Of a stretch of 64,000 bases of DNA, positions 9,402 to 19,861 are shown in pieces (position 1 is the first letter of the stretch; the number at the start of each line of letters is the position of its first letter). A program made the translations under genes and the position numbers. The DNA is from Argyresthia goedartella (taxonomy: Eukaryota; Arthropoda; Insecta; Lepidoptera; Argyresthiidae), in contig OX463813.1 of NCBI GenBank assembly GCA_949825045.1, positions 6,324,001 through 6,388,000 of the forward strand. The letters are read 5' to 3'. The notes under the pieces were generated by a model. That model made no database searches. It was not told the DNA's origin and worked only from the letters and a program-made list of their open reading frames with translations.

Positions 9402-11350
9402 CTACTGAATCGGCTCTCCATGCAGTTGTATCCACAATTGAAGAGGCGATTCAAAACAAATGCATCTGTCTTGGAACTTTTATTGATATAGAAGGTGCCT
9501 TTGACAAGACGCAGTATAGCAGTATAAGTGCATCTCTAACAAGGCATGGGGTGTCAACAGCTGTAAACAACTGGGTCACAAACATGCTTAACAAACGTAT
9601 CGTGCGTCTAGCTGGAGAGTCCCTATCGGCGGAGGTAGTGCGGGGATGCCCGCAGGGAGGAGTGCTCTCCCCGCTTCTGTGGAATCTGGTCATTAACGAC
9701 CTGATTACCAAGCTTAACGCTAATGGATACTACACCGTAGGATACGCCGACGATTTGGTAATCCTCATCACAGGTAAATTTGCGAGCACAGTATGCAACC
9801 TTAAACAAACAGCTCTTCGCATCGTGGAGCGCTGGTGTTTAGAATATGACCTGGCGGTTAACCCAACATAAACGGTAATGGTCATGTTCACTAACAATAG
9901 GGCTCTTGGTAGGTATACCCTACCTAAGCTCTTTGGAACGGAACTCCAGCTAGCAACTGAGGTGAAGTACCTGGGCATAACCTTGGACAGCAAGCTCAAC
10001 TGGAGTAGCCACATCGACAACAAACTAAAGAAGGCGAGTATTGCTTTCTGGCAGTGTCGGAGAATGATGGGGAAAAAGTGGGGACTTTCTCCCAACATCA
10101 TTCTTTGGCTGTACGTAACGGTGATCCGTCCTCTTGTCTGCTACGGAGCTGTGGTGTGGTGGACCAGGACCAAACTAACCACAATGGTAAGCAAACTCCA
10201 AAGCTTCCAAAGGCTGGCCTGCATGGCTATCACAGGTAGTATGAGAACTACTCCAACAGCAGCAATGGAGGCCATGCTGTGTCTTCCGCCACTCCAGCTG
10301 TATATTAAGCAGGAGGCCGCGTCATCTGCGGTGAGACTCAACACCTTAGGACTTTGGAGGAAAAACAGGACCTCACACACCGCCATCCTAGGGGAAGTTT
10401 ACAAAAAATTTCCCATCTCTATGGCTTGCAGTGACAGAATCCCTAAACAATTTGTTTTTGACAAAAAATACAATATACAGTTACATGAAGACCATCGGGT
10501 TGAGGGGCTCGACGTTAAAGAGCTCAGAATTTTTACCGATGGTTCAAAAACTGAAGCAGGCACTGGTTCAGGCACCTTCTCGGAGGACCTAAACATCAAG
10601 ATAGCCATTCCACTGGGTGCCCATAATACTGTCTTTCAAGCTGAATGCATGGGCATCATCTCGGCCGCTAATGCCATAGCATCGAGAAAGGTAAGAGATT
10701 CCTCCATTCGAATCCTCTCGGATAGCATGGCCGTCCTACAAGCCCTAAATAGCAACACTATTAACTCAGGGCTAATCTACGAGTGTCACAAACGACTAAT
10801 GGAGGTATGTCAACACAACCGCGTAATCCTTCAATGGATAAAAGGACACAGCGGATCAAGAGGTAACGATGCAGCGGATGAGTTGGCGCGTAAAGGATCT
10901 GGCTTGACAGCGTATGGTCCCGAACCTATCATCCCTCTTCCCTTCAAGATGGTACGCTCATTTCTGAGAGAGTCGACCAGGAATGATCATGCCACTCTTT
11001 GGACAAACCATGAGGAGTGCAGGCAGGCTAAGCTGGCCTTGCCGTCCCCTAGCGCTAGGCTGGCTAAGACCTTGCTTCGACTTAGTAGGCCGCGCATGCG
11101 ACTGGTAACTGCAGCACTTACTGGCCATGGTTTCTTTAATAAACATCTATATGTCCTAGGTGTTACCGACAGCCCCCTTTGCAGAGCCTGCTTGGAGGCA
11201 GAAGAAACGGCTGCTCACGTCCTCATGGAGTGCACAGGAGTAGCGGACTACAGGGCTAAACACCTCGGTCAATCGAGGGACCTTCCAGGGATAGTCGGTA
11301 ACGTAAAGGGCCTACTGGCGTTCCTGGAGGAGTTGGGTTGGCTCGAATGA
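9386..11350 (+). pseudogene. LINE ORF2 remnant: reverse transcriptase and RNase H, one nonsense codon
   Basis: The frame starts in the RT palm. Motif A is FIDIEGAFDK, motif B region CPQGGVLSPLLW, motif C YADD (near residue 120). A single in-frame TAA at 9869-9871 interrupts it, after which the same frame runs on to 11350. The second part carries the RT thumb, then RNase H with its acidic residues in FTDGSK, QAECMG and LSDSMAVL and the HSGSRGNDAADELA end. It finishes with a Cys/His cluster (CRACLEAEETAAHVLMEC), as in I/LOA/R1 proteins. The first Met at 9386 lies in flanking DNA and is not a real start. The endonuclease and ORF1 are missing, so the copy cannot move by itself. Confidence 0.88.
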
Positions 11351-11436
11351 TGTCGCATTCCCACCCACACGCAAAATAGGCGCTTTCGTCGTCGAGTTGC
11401 GGAAGCCAGCCCGTCTTACAATTGACAATTGACAAT
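9402..11436 (+). mobile_element. 5'-truncated non-LTR retrotransposon with RNase H (I/LOA-like)
   Basis: A LINE inserted into FB1. It begins inside the reverse transcriptase and ends with a short tandem tail (ATTGACA repeats, about 11420-11436). It is flanked by perfect 12-bp duplications of TACATTCGGACC (9390-9401 and 11437-11448). The RNase H domain and zinc-knuckle-like C-terminus place it near the I/LOA/R1 group rather than Jockey proper; the exact clade needs a tree. Apart from the truncation and one nonsense codon it is well preserved, suggesting a fairly recent insertion. Confidence 0.88.
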
Positions 11437-11710
11437 TACATTCGGACCATAATGTACCAAAATTTGTCAAATTATGTCATTAAAATTTCGAACGCCGTCG
11501 CCCGCCTGCGTGCCGCCCCTAGTTTGTCTGTGAAGTTGGTACTATAGAAGCAGAAACAACTGCAGAGCAATGATGAATACCACCATGCCGGTCGAACATG
11601 CGGTTCCTAAACACATCAAAGAGAGCTTATGATATGTGTGTAGATAAACTAGTGTATGTAACTGTACATAAATAGGCATTATGTAATAGTCACATAAACT
11701 TCTATTATGT
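11437..11710 (+). mobile_element. FB1, right half
   Basis: Resumes FB1 after the LINE: GAACGCCGTCGCCCGCC, GTGAAGTTGGTACTA, GCCGGTCGAACATGCGG, TAGATAAACTAGTGTATG and the end CAGT/TAGTCACATAAACTTCT. A SINE-A copy starts about ten bases later. Confidence 0.8.
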
Positions 11711-11719
11711 GTAATTGAA

Positions 11720-11930
11720 GACCTCTGTGGTGTTGCGGTCAACGCTGTGCTCCAAAAGCGTCCCGGGAGGTCCCGGGTTCGATTCCCGGCTGAAAGAAGA
11801 AAAAACCCGCAAGTCTTAGATGTTTGTGACGTCGCTGTTTGTGGTTCCCACGAAACAGGGTATCCTAGTGTGGGGCCAGAAGGCCCGGCAGCAATGTGCC
11901 TGTAAGTAAATTTATGTATGTTTGTTAAAA
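11720..11930 (+). repeat. tRNA-derived SINE-A, copy 2
   Basis: Head ACCTCTGTGGTGTTGCGG (A box), B box GGTTCGATTCC at 11777-11787, body GTTTGTGGTTCCCACGA, and a tail rich in GTATGT. It abuts the end of the FB1 copy. Confidence 0.85.
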
Positions 11931-13120
11931 TCGAGTCTGACGCTATGTTATATTATGTTTCGAATTTTATTGGGAGCCATTGCAGTAATCAGCGCACAGT
12001 CTGCCAAATTAGGTCCTGAACTACATCGCAACCAACACGCGAATGAATCTCGTGGCATAGTGGTCTGTATGTAGCAGGTAAATTGACAGATGCGGTTGTT
12101 TGCAATTTGCAAATGTTGGCGGCCAATTGAACGGGTGAAAGAAGAAATCAATTGTATAATTAGATCTGTATAATTTGTATAATGAAGCCAAGTAGGTACT
12201 AAACCTCATGCCATGGTGACAAAATTCAAAACCTTTAACGGGAAAATGTCTTCTTTAGAATATCCCCGGAACCCAAAGGTTAAAAGGATGTAAACAAACA
12301 TGGCAGTATTCAGATTCCGCAGGCTGCGAAATAAAACAAATTAAAAAAAAAGTTAGAAAATGGAATATTTGGTTAGTGTTGTTGGATGCCTTGGAATTTT
12401 TTCCAAGTGTCACACATATCTTTCTTTATGGGGGGCAGTTGCTCACTTGCGAAGGATTTACTTGAATCCTACAGGCCTTCACGTCCTTCCTGGGTGGTGC
12501 CAACGAGCACCTAATCAACATAAAACTTTCCAGGTTCTCTATACAGCGAAATGTATAAAAATAGCTGACATTGGCGATATTGTCCTCAGTTGTAAGACCG
12601 CCATAAATGAAGAAAATATTTCTTTGTTTACATTATTTTAATTACCTACCTACTTAGCTTTACTATAGGTGAAGAACCTCTGGTTGGTTATGTGCCAATA
12701 GTATACGTTTTATTGTGATATGTATAAAAACACGTTGTAAAACTCTATGCAATACTATTTTTACACGCAACGTGCCTCCGTTACCCCGTATGGGAAAAGG
12801 TGTGACGCTATGTTTGTTTTTCCAAAAAACTCATATTTAGCACTTAGCATAATAAAATGCCGCGACTTTTTCAAAACAACGAATCAGTCAACATGCCTGC
12901 GACATCGTCATATCGTTTGATCAACGCGAAATATTTCTGTAGAGATTTGTATCGGAATTTGTCACCAATTTTATTGTGAGGACGGAATCTTTTTAGAACA
13001 AAAAATATGTTAATTTAGTGTAGAGTTCAATGAACTTTTCATTGGAGCTAAAATGATTCAAACATCATTCTGGACAACTTTTGAGCAAAAAGACACAAAG
13101 ACAATTTTGTACTACGACAG
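11931..13120. other. no gene seen
   Basis: About 1.2 kb of intronic AT-rich DNA with only short frames in all six readings and no repeat that I could pair within the window. Confidence 0.45.
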
Positions 13121-13123
13121 GAT

Positions 13124-13356
13124 CGTAAAAATCGGCCAAGTGCGAGTCGGATCCCACACTATGGTCTCCGTAACATCGTACAAGAAAAAACGAAAAGAGT
13201 TCAATTTTATAAAAAATATTTTACTTTTTTGCCAGTAACAGAAACTCACAATCTAGGAAAATGTCAACTACTATACGGCAGACGGACAGACAGACATACG
13301 GACAGCGGAGGGTTAGTAATAGCAATGGTACCCTTCGTGTACACAACCCTATGAAG
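13124..13356 (+). repeat. repeat C (GTGCGAGTCGG family), short copy
   Basis: Starts CGGCCAAGTGCGAGTCGGAT and ends with a run of GACGGACAGACAGAC, GACAGCGGAGGGTTAGTAAT, and a GGTACCCTTCG remnant. Fuller copies are at 26186 and 27426. Widespread in lepidopteran DNA; mechanism of spread not known to me. Confidence 0.7.
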
Positions 13357-13684
13357 AGCCAACATCAAACTTTTGTAAATAGAACCTAAGACAACCGGAT
13401 GAAAGCTTGATATGGCCCACACTGTCACCCTATCATCATCCCTACTACTTAATTGGGAACAAGCTTAACGCCATTACAATACTTAATTTTAAAACAACCA
13501 TTTCCATAGCACGTGTTTGGTTCAATTATGCTACATCCATTATCACAATTAGCGCATTGCTACCCGTAATTTCGAGGGTTATTCCCGTTTCAACCCATCT
13601 GTATTATTCTAAATTATTCCTGATTCGAAGAAAGGGCGAGAAATCGCGGATTAGAATCATAGGAGGAATAAAAATAAAAACTAG

Positions 13685-13775
13685 GTCAGCTGGAAGAAAT
13701 CTCTTGTTAGAGATAAGCTCGCCTTTATACGTCTTCTTTCCTTTATATTTGTTTTGTGCAATAAAGTATAACAAG
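13685..13775 (+). repeat. LINE 3' end fragment, plus orientation
   Basis: GAAATCTCTTGTTAGAGATA, AGCTCGCCTTTATACG and TTTTGTGCAATAAAG match, in reverse, the fragments at 25206-25400 and 59935-60150. This is the typical end of a lepidopteran non-LTR element, here without coding sequence. Confidence 0.6.
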
Positions 13776-13789
13776 TAAAAAATAAAATC

Positions 13790-13905
13790 CCCAGGTTTTG
13801 GATGTTTACATGTTGACGTCGCCGTTTCTAGTTCCCATGACGCAGGGTACACTAGTCCTAGTGCGGGGCCAGAAGCAATGTATGTGCATGTATGTGTATG
13901 TTCAC
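13790..13905 (+). repeat. SINE-A body, 5'-truncated (copy 4)
   Basis: CAGGTTTTGGATGTTTACAT, GTTCCCATGACGCAGGGTA and CCAGAAGCAATGTATGTGCA match the SINE-A body; the tRNA-like head is absent. Confidence 0.75.
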
Positions 13906-13974
13906 CCATACACTGATTGGAGAGGCATTTGCCCAGCAGTGGACAAGAAGGAAAACATGCTTTAAAACTTTTTA

Positions 13975-14165
13975 TGTGTGGGGGGAAAAAAATGGTATTA
14001 ACCATGCCCGGGAGTCAGACCTCCCTGCTATGTCCGGGTCCCTGTACATTGAGCGGGCATCAGCTCGTGTGGTAAACGGACTAAAAAATAACTCCAGTGT
14101 TTGTGTACAGTTATCGATAATCGATTAAACTGTGAGCCATGGCCTCGGTATATGCTGAAGGCTTT
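13975..14165 (+). repeat. repeat J, copy 1
   Basis: Matches 51345-51505: GAGTCAGACCTCCCTGCTAT, GAGCGGGCATCAGCTCGTGT and the final GTGAGCCATGG. Non-coding, same orientation in both copies. Confidence 0.65.
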
Positions 14166-14227
14166 CTACCTGCAATTTGCCCTTTTGAGCGATATATATG
14201 TGTTCATGGTATCTATGGGGCTTCTGT

Positions 14228-14330
14228 GTCGGGCTTGACCAGCCTTTCATCATCATCATCATCATCAGCCTCTCAGGGGACCCACTGTTGGGTAGAGGCC
14301 TCCTCATAAACACGGCATCCAGAACGGTAA
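14228..14330 (+). repeat. CAT-rich lepidopteran repeat
   Basis: (CAT)n followed by CAGCCTCTCAGGGGACCC and GGGTAGAGGCCTCCTC, a phrase often seen in lepidopteran intergenic DNA. No coding. Confidence 0.5.
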
Positions 14331-14661
14331 TGCGCAACCCGCGTCCGTTTAGAGAAAGAGATGTTCCAGGCCAAAGATTACAGGCCAGAGGGCATCTTTT
14401 ACCGATGCTACAGGGAAGCGAGAACGAGGGAAAATTTGTATATTTTTATAATAAATTATGTATCTCTAATTGTAAGGAATTTATAGATATGGGTTTTTGT
14501 TAACCTGAAATAAAGATTATTACTATTATTATTATATACTTCAGAGACTACAAGCGCTTCCGAGGGGTCAGATATATGTAATCTGTTTGCCTTTTTAGCA
14601 TCAATATTTAGTGATTAAACGAACTTACCTGTACGTGAAGTTCTATCATAATTATGCGAAG

Positions 14662-14794
14662 TCTTCGTCCGAGGGATTTCTTTAAATACCACATGTAGTA
14701 TCGGGCCTAGTTGTCGCCGTTCCACACTAATTTGAGACTATATATTTTTTTTTAAACTACCTACTACCACCAACTACCCAGGTGTCGCTTCATT
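14662..14794 (+). repeat. DIRS left inverted terminal repeat
   Basis: TCTTCGTCCGAGGGATTTC through GGTGTCGCTTCATT. It is the near-perfect reverse complement of 19571-19704, differing mainly in the length of an A/T run. The outer 50 bases (14612-14661) are unique to this end. Confidence 0.93.
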
Positions 14795-14870
14795 TAGTTC
14801 AGAGCTAATGCCGGTTTTGAAAACATTTTTATTTCAAGGGGTTACCTACGGAAAGGGAGGGAGGGTTGCT

Positions 14871-14988
14871 AATCCCTCGGACGAAGACTTCGCATAATTA
14901 TGATAGAACTTCACGTACAGGTAAGTTCGTTTAATCACTAATTATGCTGTATCTTCGTCCGAGGGATTTCTTTAAATACCACATGTAG
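14871..14988 (+). repeat. DIRS internal complementary region
   Basis: The first part, from AATCCCTCGGACG to GTTCGTTTAATCAC, is the exact reverse complement of the left extremity (14611-14675). The second part, ATTATGCTGTATCTTCGTCC to CCACATGTAG, is the reverse complement of the right extremity (19667-19714). It therefore bridges both ends, as expected for a template that lets the element complete itself as a circle. Confidence 0.92.
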
Positions 14989-15239
14989 ATATTTAGAGAA
15001 TATAACAAAAGAAAAATGTTTTCAATTAATTGAAATTTAATTAATGTATTTGTACTTAAGGAAATTCTCTCCTATTTAACAAAATATATCAATAAACTTA
15101 TCTTTAGCAAAATCAAAAAGAACATTATCTTACAAACCCATCAATAAGTTAATTTATCTACTTATTATAAGTAAGTAAAAAATTATTCAGGTGAATCAGA
15201 ATCAGAAATCATCAGGTGAAACAATAAAGTAAATTAGAT

Positions 15240-16179
15240 TTATAAACTTTGATTGATTATTGCCTGTGCAAAATCATCATTGTTTGTGAAATCGCAAAGA
15301 GGCCTATTATAAAATTTGAAAAATGTATTTGAGCTCCCAGTCCAACCTGCGGTTCTCTTAATGGTATCAATGGAGACACCAGTGCGACGGGCAGCGGAGG
15401 TGGCGGCGTGTCGCGCGCTGTGCGCACCGAACTGTTCCACGTCCACTCCGCTGCTCCTCAAAGTGTCCTTAATCCACCGACTTAAGGTCTGAGACGTTAC
15501 AGCTACATAGGGTCTTCGAAGGCTAATAAAGAGATTTTTTATGTCTTTTCGCAATGTCTTTGTCTTGGAAATGTAGGCATTTGGCAGGACATATCTCTGG
15601 CTTTTCTTGAAAATGAGGGAGTGTGAGACACGAACCACTTCTAGAAGTTTTTATTAATCCGACAATCTTTATAGTAACTCTTTCGGTTCCAAAAGATATG
15701 TTGTCTAAAGTAATTTGTGACATGGTCTGGACCCTATGCGCCGTTATTAAAGCTAACAACGTAATCATTTTCTTGGTTAATTTTTCTAAGGACATATCTT
15801 CATATGGGTACACTGTGGCGAGATAATTTAGGACAATGGAAGTATCCCATGTCTCATTGTATCGTGGCATGGGAGGCCGCATGCGGAATACGCCCTTAAA
15901 GAACCTTTCTAAGGTTTCGTTTTGTCCCAAGTTATCCCCCAGTAAAAGCGATAGTGCAGATCTACATGAATTAAGAGTACCGTACTGAGCTCCTTCTTCA
16001 AATTGCTTAGCCAAAAAATTGGCGACAGAAGTAATGGTAGCATCGAATATACTTATGTTGTGAATTTTACAATATTCATACCATCGTTTTAAATAAACAT
16101 CGTATTGATTAAAAGAATTCAATGATAACGATTCTACCATTATATCCGCCACATTTGGAGATATGCCTTTCCTCAACAT
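15240..16179 (-). pseudogene. DIRS tyrosine recombinase, frameshifted
   Basis: Two overlapping frames on the minus strand (16179-15523, then 15638-15240) together cover a DIRS recombinase. The N-terminal SAM-like half has SFNQYDVYLKRWYEYCK. The catalytic half has the first Arg in ALITAHRVQTMSQ, the HxxR box in GAHSARHAATSAARR, and the tail GWTGSSNTFFKFYNRP with the nucleophile Tyr. The frame changes once inside the overlap, after PEICPAKCL. All catalytic positions expected of a tyrosine recombinase (R, H-x-x-R, W, Y) are present across the two pieces. Gene order and neighbours fit a DIRS element, not a host gene or phage. Confidence 0.87.
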
Positions 16180-16269
16180 TGATTTCCTGACAAGACCCCG
16201 ACCGCCAGGGTAATTTTCGTGTGAACTTGACGGTTGCTGGAAGAGGGAGAAATGATAAAGCTGTTATTT

Positions 16270-18060
16270 CTATCTGGCTTGAGAATTATTAATTCCGTAA
16301 CTACGAAGTTTTTTAAAAAGTGGAAACCAGGGCTGCGTAGGCCACATCGGAACCACCATGATACCGGTGGCCTGGTCAGAAATAATCTTTCTCAGAGATT
16401 TCAAAATTACTGAAAAGGGTGGGAAAGCATAGAAGAAATAACGAGACCACGTGACAGTAAAGGCATTCACCGCTATGGCGTCTGGGTCTCGAGTCCAAGA
16501 AATATACTGTACACATTTTTTATTTGTTCTACTGGCGAATAAATCTACTTCCGGTGTACCCAGTTTCGTAACAACTTGTTGGAAACCTGCATCGAACAGT
16601 TGCCATTCAATGTCAGGATGTAATTTTCGAGATTCTGTATCCGCAAGAGTATTATATAGGATGCGAAAACAAATAATTGTCTAGATTCGCAATACTGCCA
16701 CAATTGTTTTGTTATTTCAGTGAGATGCGGGTATTGGATACCCCCCATCCTGTTAATATAAGACAGCGCAGTGGTATTATCTACTCTTAATAACACTTGG
16801 CAGTTTGTTAAATTCATTGTGAATGTTTTTAATCCTAGGAAGGCTGCCAGTAGTTCCAGATAGTTGATATGATATGTACGCTCCTGTTCTGACCACGGAC
16901 CGCTAGCTCTTTGCTCCCCACAGGCCGCCCCCCACCCCGTAGTTGAGGCATCTGAGAAAATCTCTAGGCAGTACGTATCGGTTTTAATTTTACAAACCGA
17001 TGTTCTTACAGCCTTTTGCCACCAGTATAAATCAGGTTTAATCCAATCGGGAATATTCATGTAAGCGTTATAGTCAAGATTGGGTTTTAAGCTAAGGAAT
17101 TTTAGACGTTCTATCGATTTAGTGTACATCCAGCCATACTCAATAGCTGGACAAGCTGAAATGAGTAATCCAATAAATTGTGCAAATTCTCTTATTTTGC
17201 AACGCTGTAGACCAAGAAACTTATCTATCTCTTTCTGAATCCGGCAGATTTTATCATGTGGTAAACTTACCTGAAGTTTTTCTGAGTCTATACAATATCC
17301 TAAGAAAATGCACGATTTACTGGGTACAAGGCAGCTTTTCTCTTTGTTGATTATAAATCCAAGTGCTGTCAGTAATAATTTGGTCTTTTCAATGTTGTCC
17401 AAGCACTGAGTGAAAGAATTTCCTAACAGGAACCAATCGTCTAAATACAGGGTGGAGAGATAACCTGCAGTGCGCAAGAGCTTACCTACTAGTTTCATTA
17501 CCTTGGTAAACACATACGGTGCTGTGCTAAGACCAAACGATAAAACATTAAACTGGTACAATATTTTAGAATTGGAGCTGCTGTTACCCTGCCATTGAAA
17601 GCGTAAGTATTTCCTGTGTTCTGGGTGGATACTTATGAAGAAATATGCATCTTTCACATCTATTTTTGCCAAATAAACATCTCTTGAAATTAATTTCAGA
17701 GCTGTCCTTAAGTCCTCCAACTTAAAATGATGAGTTTCTACAAACTTGTTTAAACTTTTTAAGTTTAAGATGAAACTCATTTTACCGTTAGATTTAGGAA
17801 TGAGAAATATGCTCGACAGAAATTGGCCTGTGCACGGTGCACACTTACTAATTGCACCTATAGATAATAAATCAGAGATTGCGTCATCAATTTGACTCTT
17901 TTCTAAAGTAGAAAAATTATTATTAAGAGGTACGCTATGCTGCGTAACAGGTTGAACAAAAGGTATCTTGTAACCCAGAATGTAAGACAGGACAACCGGA
18001 TCATTAGTTATTTTTAGCCATTGGTCATAGTATAGGGGTAAGCTTCCAGCATAATTTACC
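16270..18060 (-). pseudogene. DIRS reverse transcriptase-RNase H, frameshifted near its end
   Basis: The minus-strand frame opens upstream of the first Met at 17780: residues such as GAISKCAPCTGQFLSSIFLI are read from about 18060 onward. RT motifs include DVKDAYFFISIHPEHRKYLR (motif A), LSFGLSTAPYVFTKVMK (motif B) and LYLDD (motif C). RNase H follows, with EIFSDASTTGWGAACGEQ, INYLELLAA and RVDNTTALSYIN providing the acidic residues. The frame ends early at 16545 after a shift near 16690; the other frame continues with typical DIRS tail residues (WSRYFFYAFPPFSVILKSL) to 16270. The YLDD box and RNase H without an integrase fit DIRS. Confidence 0.88.
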
Positions 18061-18064
18061 GGTA

Positions 18065-18994
18065 TTAGCGGCGCTGGTTGTGATGCGGCCGCTGATGCTG
18101 CGACGACGTCCTCGATGATGGCGGCGGCCGACTTCTCGTCGCAGCTGGCTTCGTGAAGCGCGGTGGACCTGCCGGATGCTGTTGTCGGTATGGTTGACGG
18201 TATTGTTGCTGGGGGAAAGGAGCTCTCCAGTTTTTTGCCTGTGAAGTTGATGTTGAAGGTCGGGGTCCGGACCCGGTTGGTCTGGGTGTGGTCTGGGGTT
18301 TTAGTTCTGCACCAGATTTATTCACGGTTTTGGCAGCTTTAAGCGTCTCTGACAGATCTTTACCAAACAAGAGTTCGTCAACCTTGGTAGATTGAATTTG
18401 ATCCTTCATTTCTTTTTTCAGTGCCGATAGAATGAAGGTCCTTCTGGTGGTGGAGTCGCTGTACATGCAGTCCCCTAGTAAGCGACCAGTATCTATAAGT
18501 AGCCTCAGAAGGTCATGATTTTTTTCTTGTGAAGTTAACACCATTGTTGTTACCTCACCCAGGCAAGTCATAGCTGTCGAAAGGAGCCTCTGTTTTGCCT
18601 CTATAGCTTTGTCCCTTTTCAATGTCAGTTCTGAAGTGGCCGCCTTCATTTCCAGATTAAGAGCGGGCGCTTTAATCAGTTTACAATTTTCTGGTATGAG
18701 ATACTTATCTGTCAGCTGTTTTCGTATCTCCTTCGATAAACCGTTAGTTGCACAATGTTCCAGACGTACGGCAACATCCTTGTTTAATGGCTTCCCATAT
18801 ACGTTATCTTCAGTAGGATCAGCGCCAAGGATCTCGAGGATATCATCGTCGAATACCAACTCTTCTGTGGCGTGTGTTTCGGATGTAGTTGGGGCCGGCT
18901 CCTCCAGAGCTGCCCGAGAAGAATGCTCTGCGTGTACTTCCACGACGTGTATGTCAGGAACATTTGGATGGGCGTCTGGAAAAAATCCAGGCAA
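18065..18994 (-). CDS. DIRS gag-like protein (309 residues)
   Basis: Intact minus-strand frame. The middle carries the hallmark of DIRS gag proteins: ILGADPTEDNVYGKPLNKDV, then CATNGLSKEIRKQLTDKYLI, PENCKLIKAPALNLEMKAA and a Lys/Glu-rich helix (LTLKRDKAIEAKQRLL). The C-terminal 80 residues are rich in Pro, Arg, Gln and Ser and are probably disordered and nucleic-acid binding. No CCHC knuckle was seen. The true start may lie upstream: a basic N-terminal peptide in another frame (19313-19487) may be joined by splicing or may mark a frameshift. It ends just before the RT frame. Confidence 0.8.
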   Translation of the reverse strand: MPGFFPDAHPNVPDIHVVEVHAEHSSRAALEEPAPTTSETHATEELVFDDDILEILGADPTEDNVYGKPLNKDVAVRLEHCATNGLSKEIRKQLTDKYLIPENCKLIKAPALNLEMKAATSELTLKRDKAIEAKQRLLSTAMTCLGEVTTMVLTSQEKNHDLLRLLIDTGRLLGDCMYSDSTTRRTFILSALKKEMKDQIQSTKVDELLFGKDLSETLKAAKTVNKSGAELKPQTTPRPTGSGPRPSTSTSQAKNWRAPFPQQQYRQPYRQQHPAGPPRFTKPAATRSRPPPSSRTSSQHQRPHHNQRR

Positions 18995-19310
18995 TGGCCT
19001 TGATGGTAGGTACCTTTATGTTTAAAAAACAATCCTAAGAATTGTTTCGCAAAACATAACCAACCAGTACATCTCCAAAGAGGGGTACGCAAGTTGAGGT
19101 ACAAACAAAGAAACATAATGGAGATTTTTTGGGTAGTGTAACCCCAAAGGGAGACACGCAAACCCCTCCATGAATGCCAAATCATGATAATCAATAATCA
19201 TAGGTATTGCAAAACAAGTCGTCTGCACTTTTGACCTTGACCTACATTCTATGCGCAGGCGCATCGACAAACAGTGAAACAAGAATCATACCTATAATGG
19301 AACTATTTAA

Positions 19311-19487
19311 CTAACCTTCATTGTCCGACTGCGCAAACAAGTTAGGTGTTTTAGCTGAATCATATTCCTGACGACTATCTCGCCTATTACGATCATTTCT
19401 TTCGTCACGGCGAAGTCGACGTTCCAACTTCTTCAATCTCTTACGTAAACTTTTAAAATCCTCTTGCTCACTCTTCCTTTTCGGCAT
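19311..19487 (-). CDS. DIRS basic N-terminal leader peptide, possibly first gag exon
   Basis: A 58-residue frame beginning MPKRKSEQEDFKSLRKRL: very basic, helical, coiled-coil-like. It ends NEG and TAG at 19311-19313, but the last codons overlap GAAG followed by GTTAGT, a good splice donor. Downstream, a pyrimidine-rich stretch before AAACATAAAG (about 19020) or the AG in TCAAG could serve as acceptor into the gag frame. DIRS gag proteins commonly start with a basic region, so this is probably the genuine N-terminus. Splicing is inference. Confidence 0.5.
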   Translation of the reverse strand: MPKRKSEQEDFKSLRKRLKKLERRLRRDERNDRNRRDSRQEYDSAKTPNLFAQSDNEG

Positions 19488-19570
19488 TTTATCCTTTCAA
19501 AACTACGAATATCAAGTATTTTTATTTTTATTCGACGAGCGCGTGCGGAAACGGCGAACACTAGAACGCG

Positions 19571-19704
19571 AATGAAGCGACACCTGGGTAGTTGGTGGTA
19601 GTAGGTAGTTTAAAAAAAAAATATATAGTCTCAAATTAGTGTGGAACGGCGACAACTAGGCCCGATACTACATGTGGTATTTAAAGAAATCCCTCGGACG
19701 AAGA
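19571..19704 (-). repeat. DIRS right inverted terminal repeat
   Basis: AATGAAGCGACACC through GGACGAAGA, inverse of 14662-14794. Its unique outer extension, TACAGCATAAT (to about 19714), is copied in the internal complementary region. Confidence 0.93.
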
Positions 19705-19861
19705 TACAGCATAATCAACAATTCTACTGAACTTGATACGCCAACAATAGACACCAACTCAAACACTTACAAGATAAGTGAAATACATATACGCGAAACT
19801 GCACCTTCGTAGGTTTCTAGGTTAGGTTAAGTATGATATAACGTCCTATTTAGGGCTAACG

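Larger units (their letters stand above)
14608..19716 (-). mobile_element. DIRS-type tyrosine-recombinase retrotransposon, full length
   Basis: A 5.1-kb element with every structural mark of DIRS: inverted terminal repeats (14662-14794 and 19571-19704), an internal complementary region whose two halves match the two extremities (14871-14988), and minus-strand genes in the order gag, reverse transcriptase-RNase H, tyrosine recombinase. DIRS elements integrate through a circular DNA using the recombinase rather than an integrase and make no target duplication (family knowledge); none is visible here. Coding frames are broken by a few shifts, so this copy is probably dead but young. It lies in sine oculis intron 1, in the same orientation as the gene. 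Confidence 0.92.

Noticed and set aside
18609..19025. Plus-strand frame of 138 residues
   Set aside because: Antisense of the DIRS gag gene.
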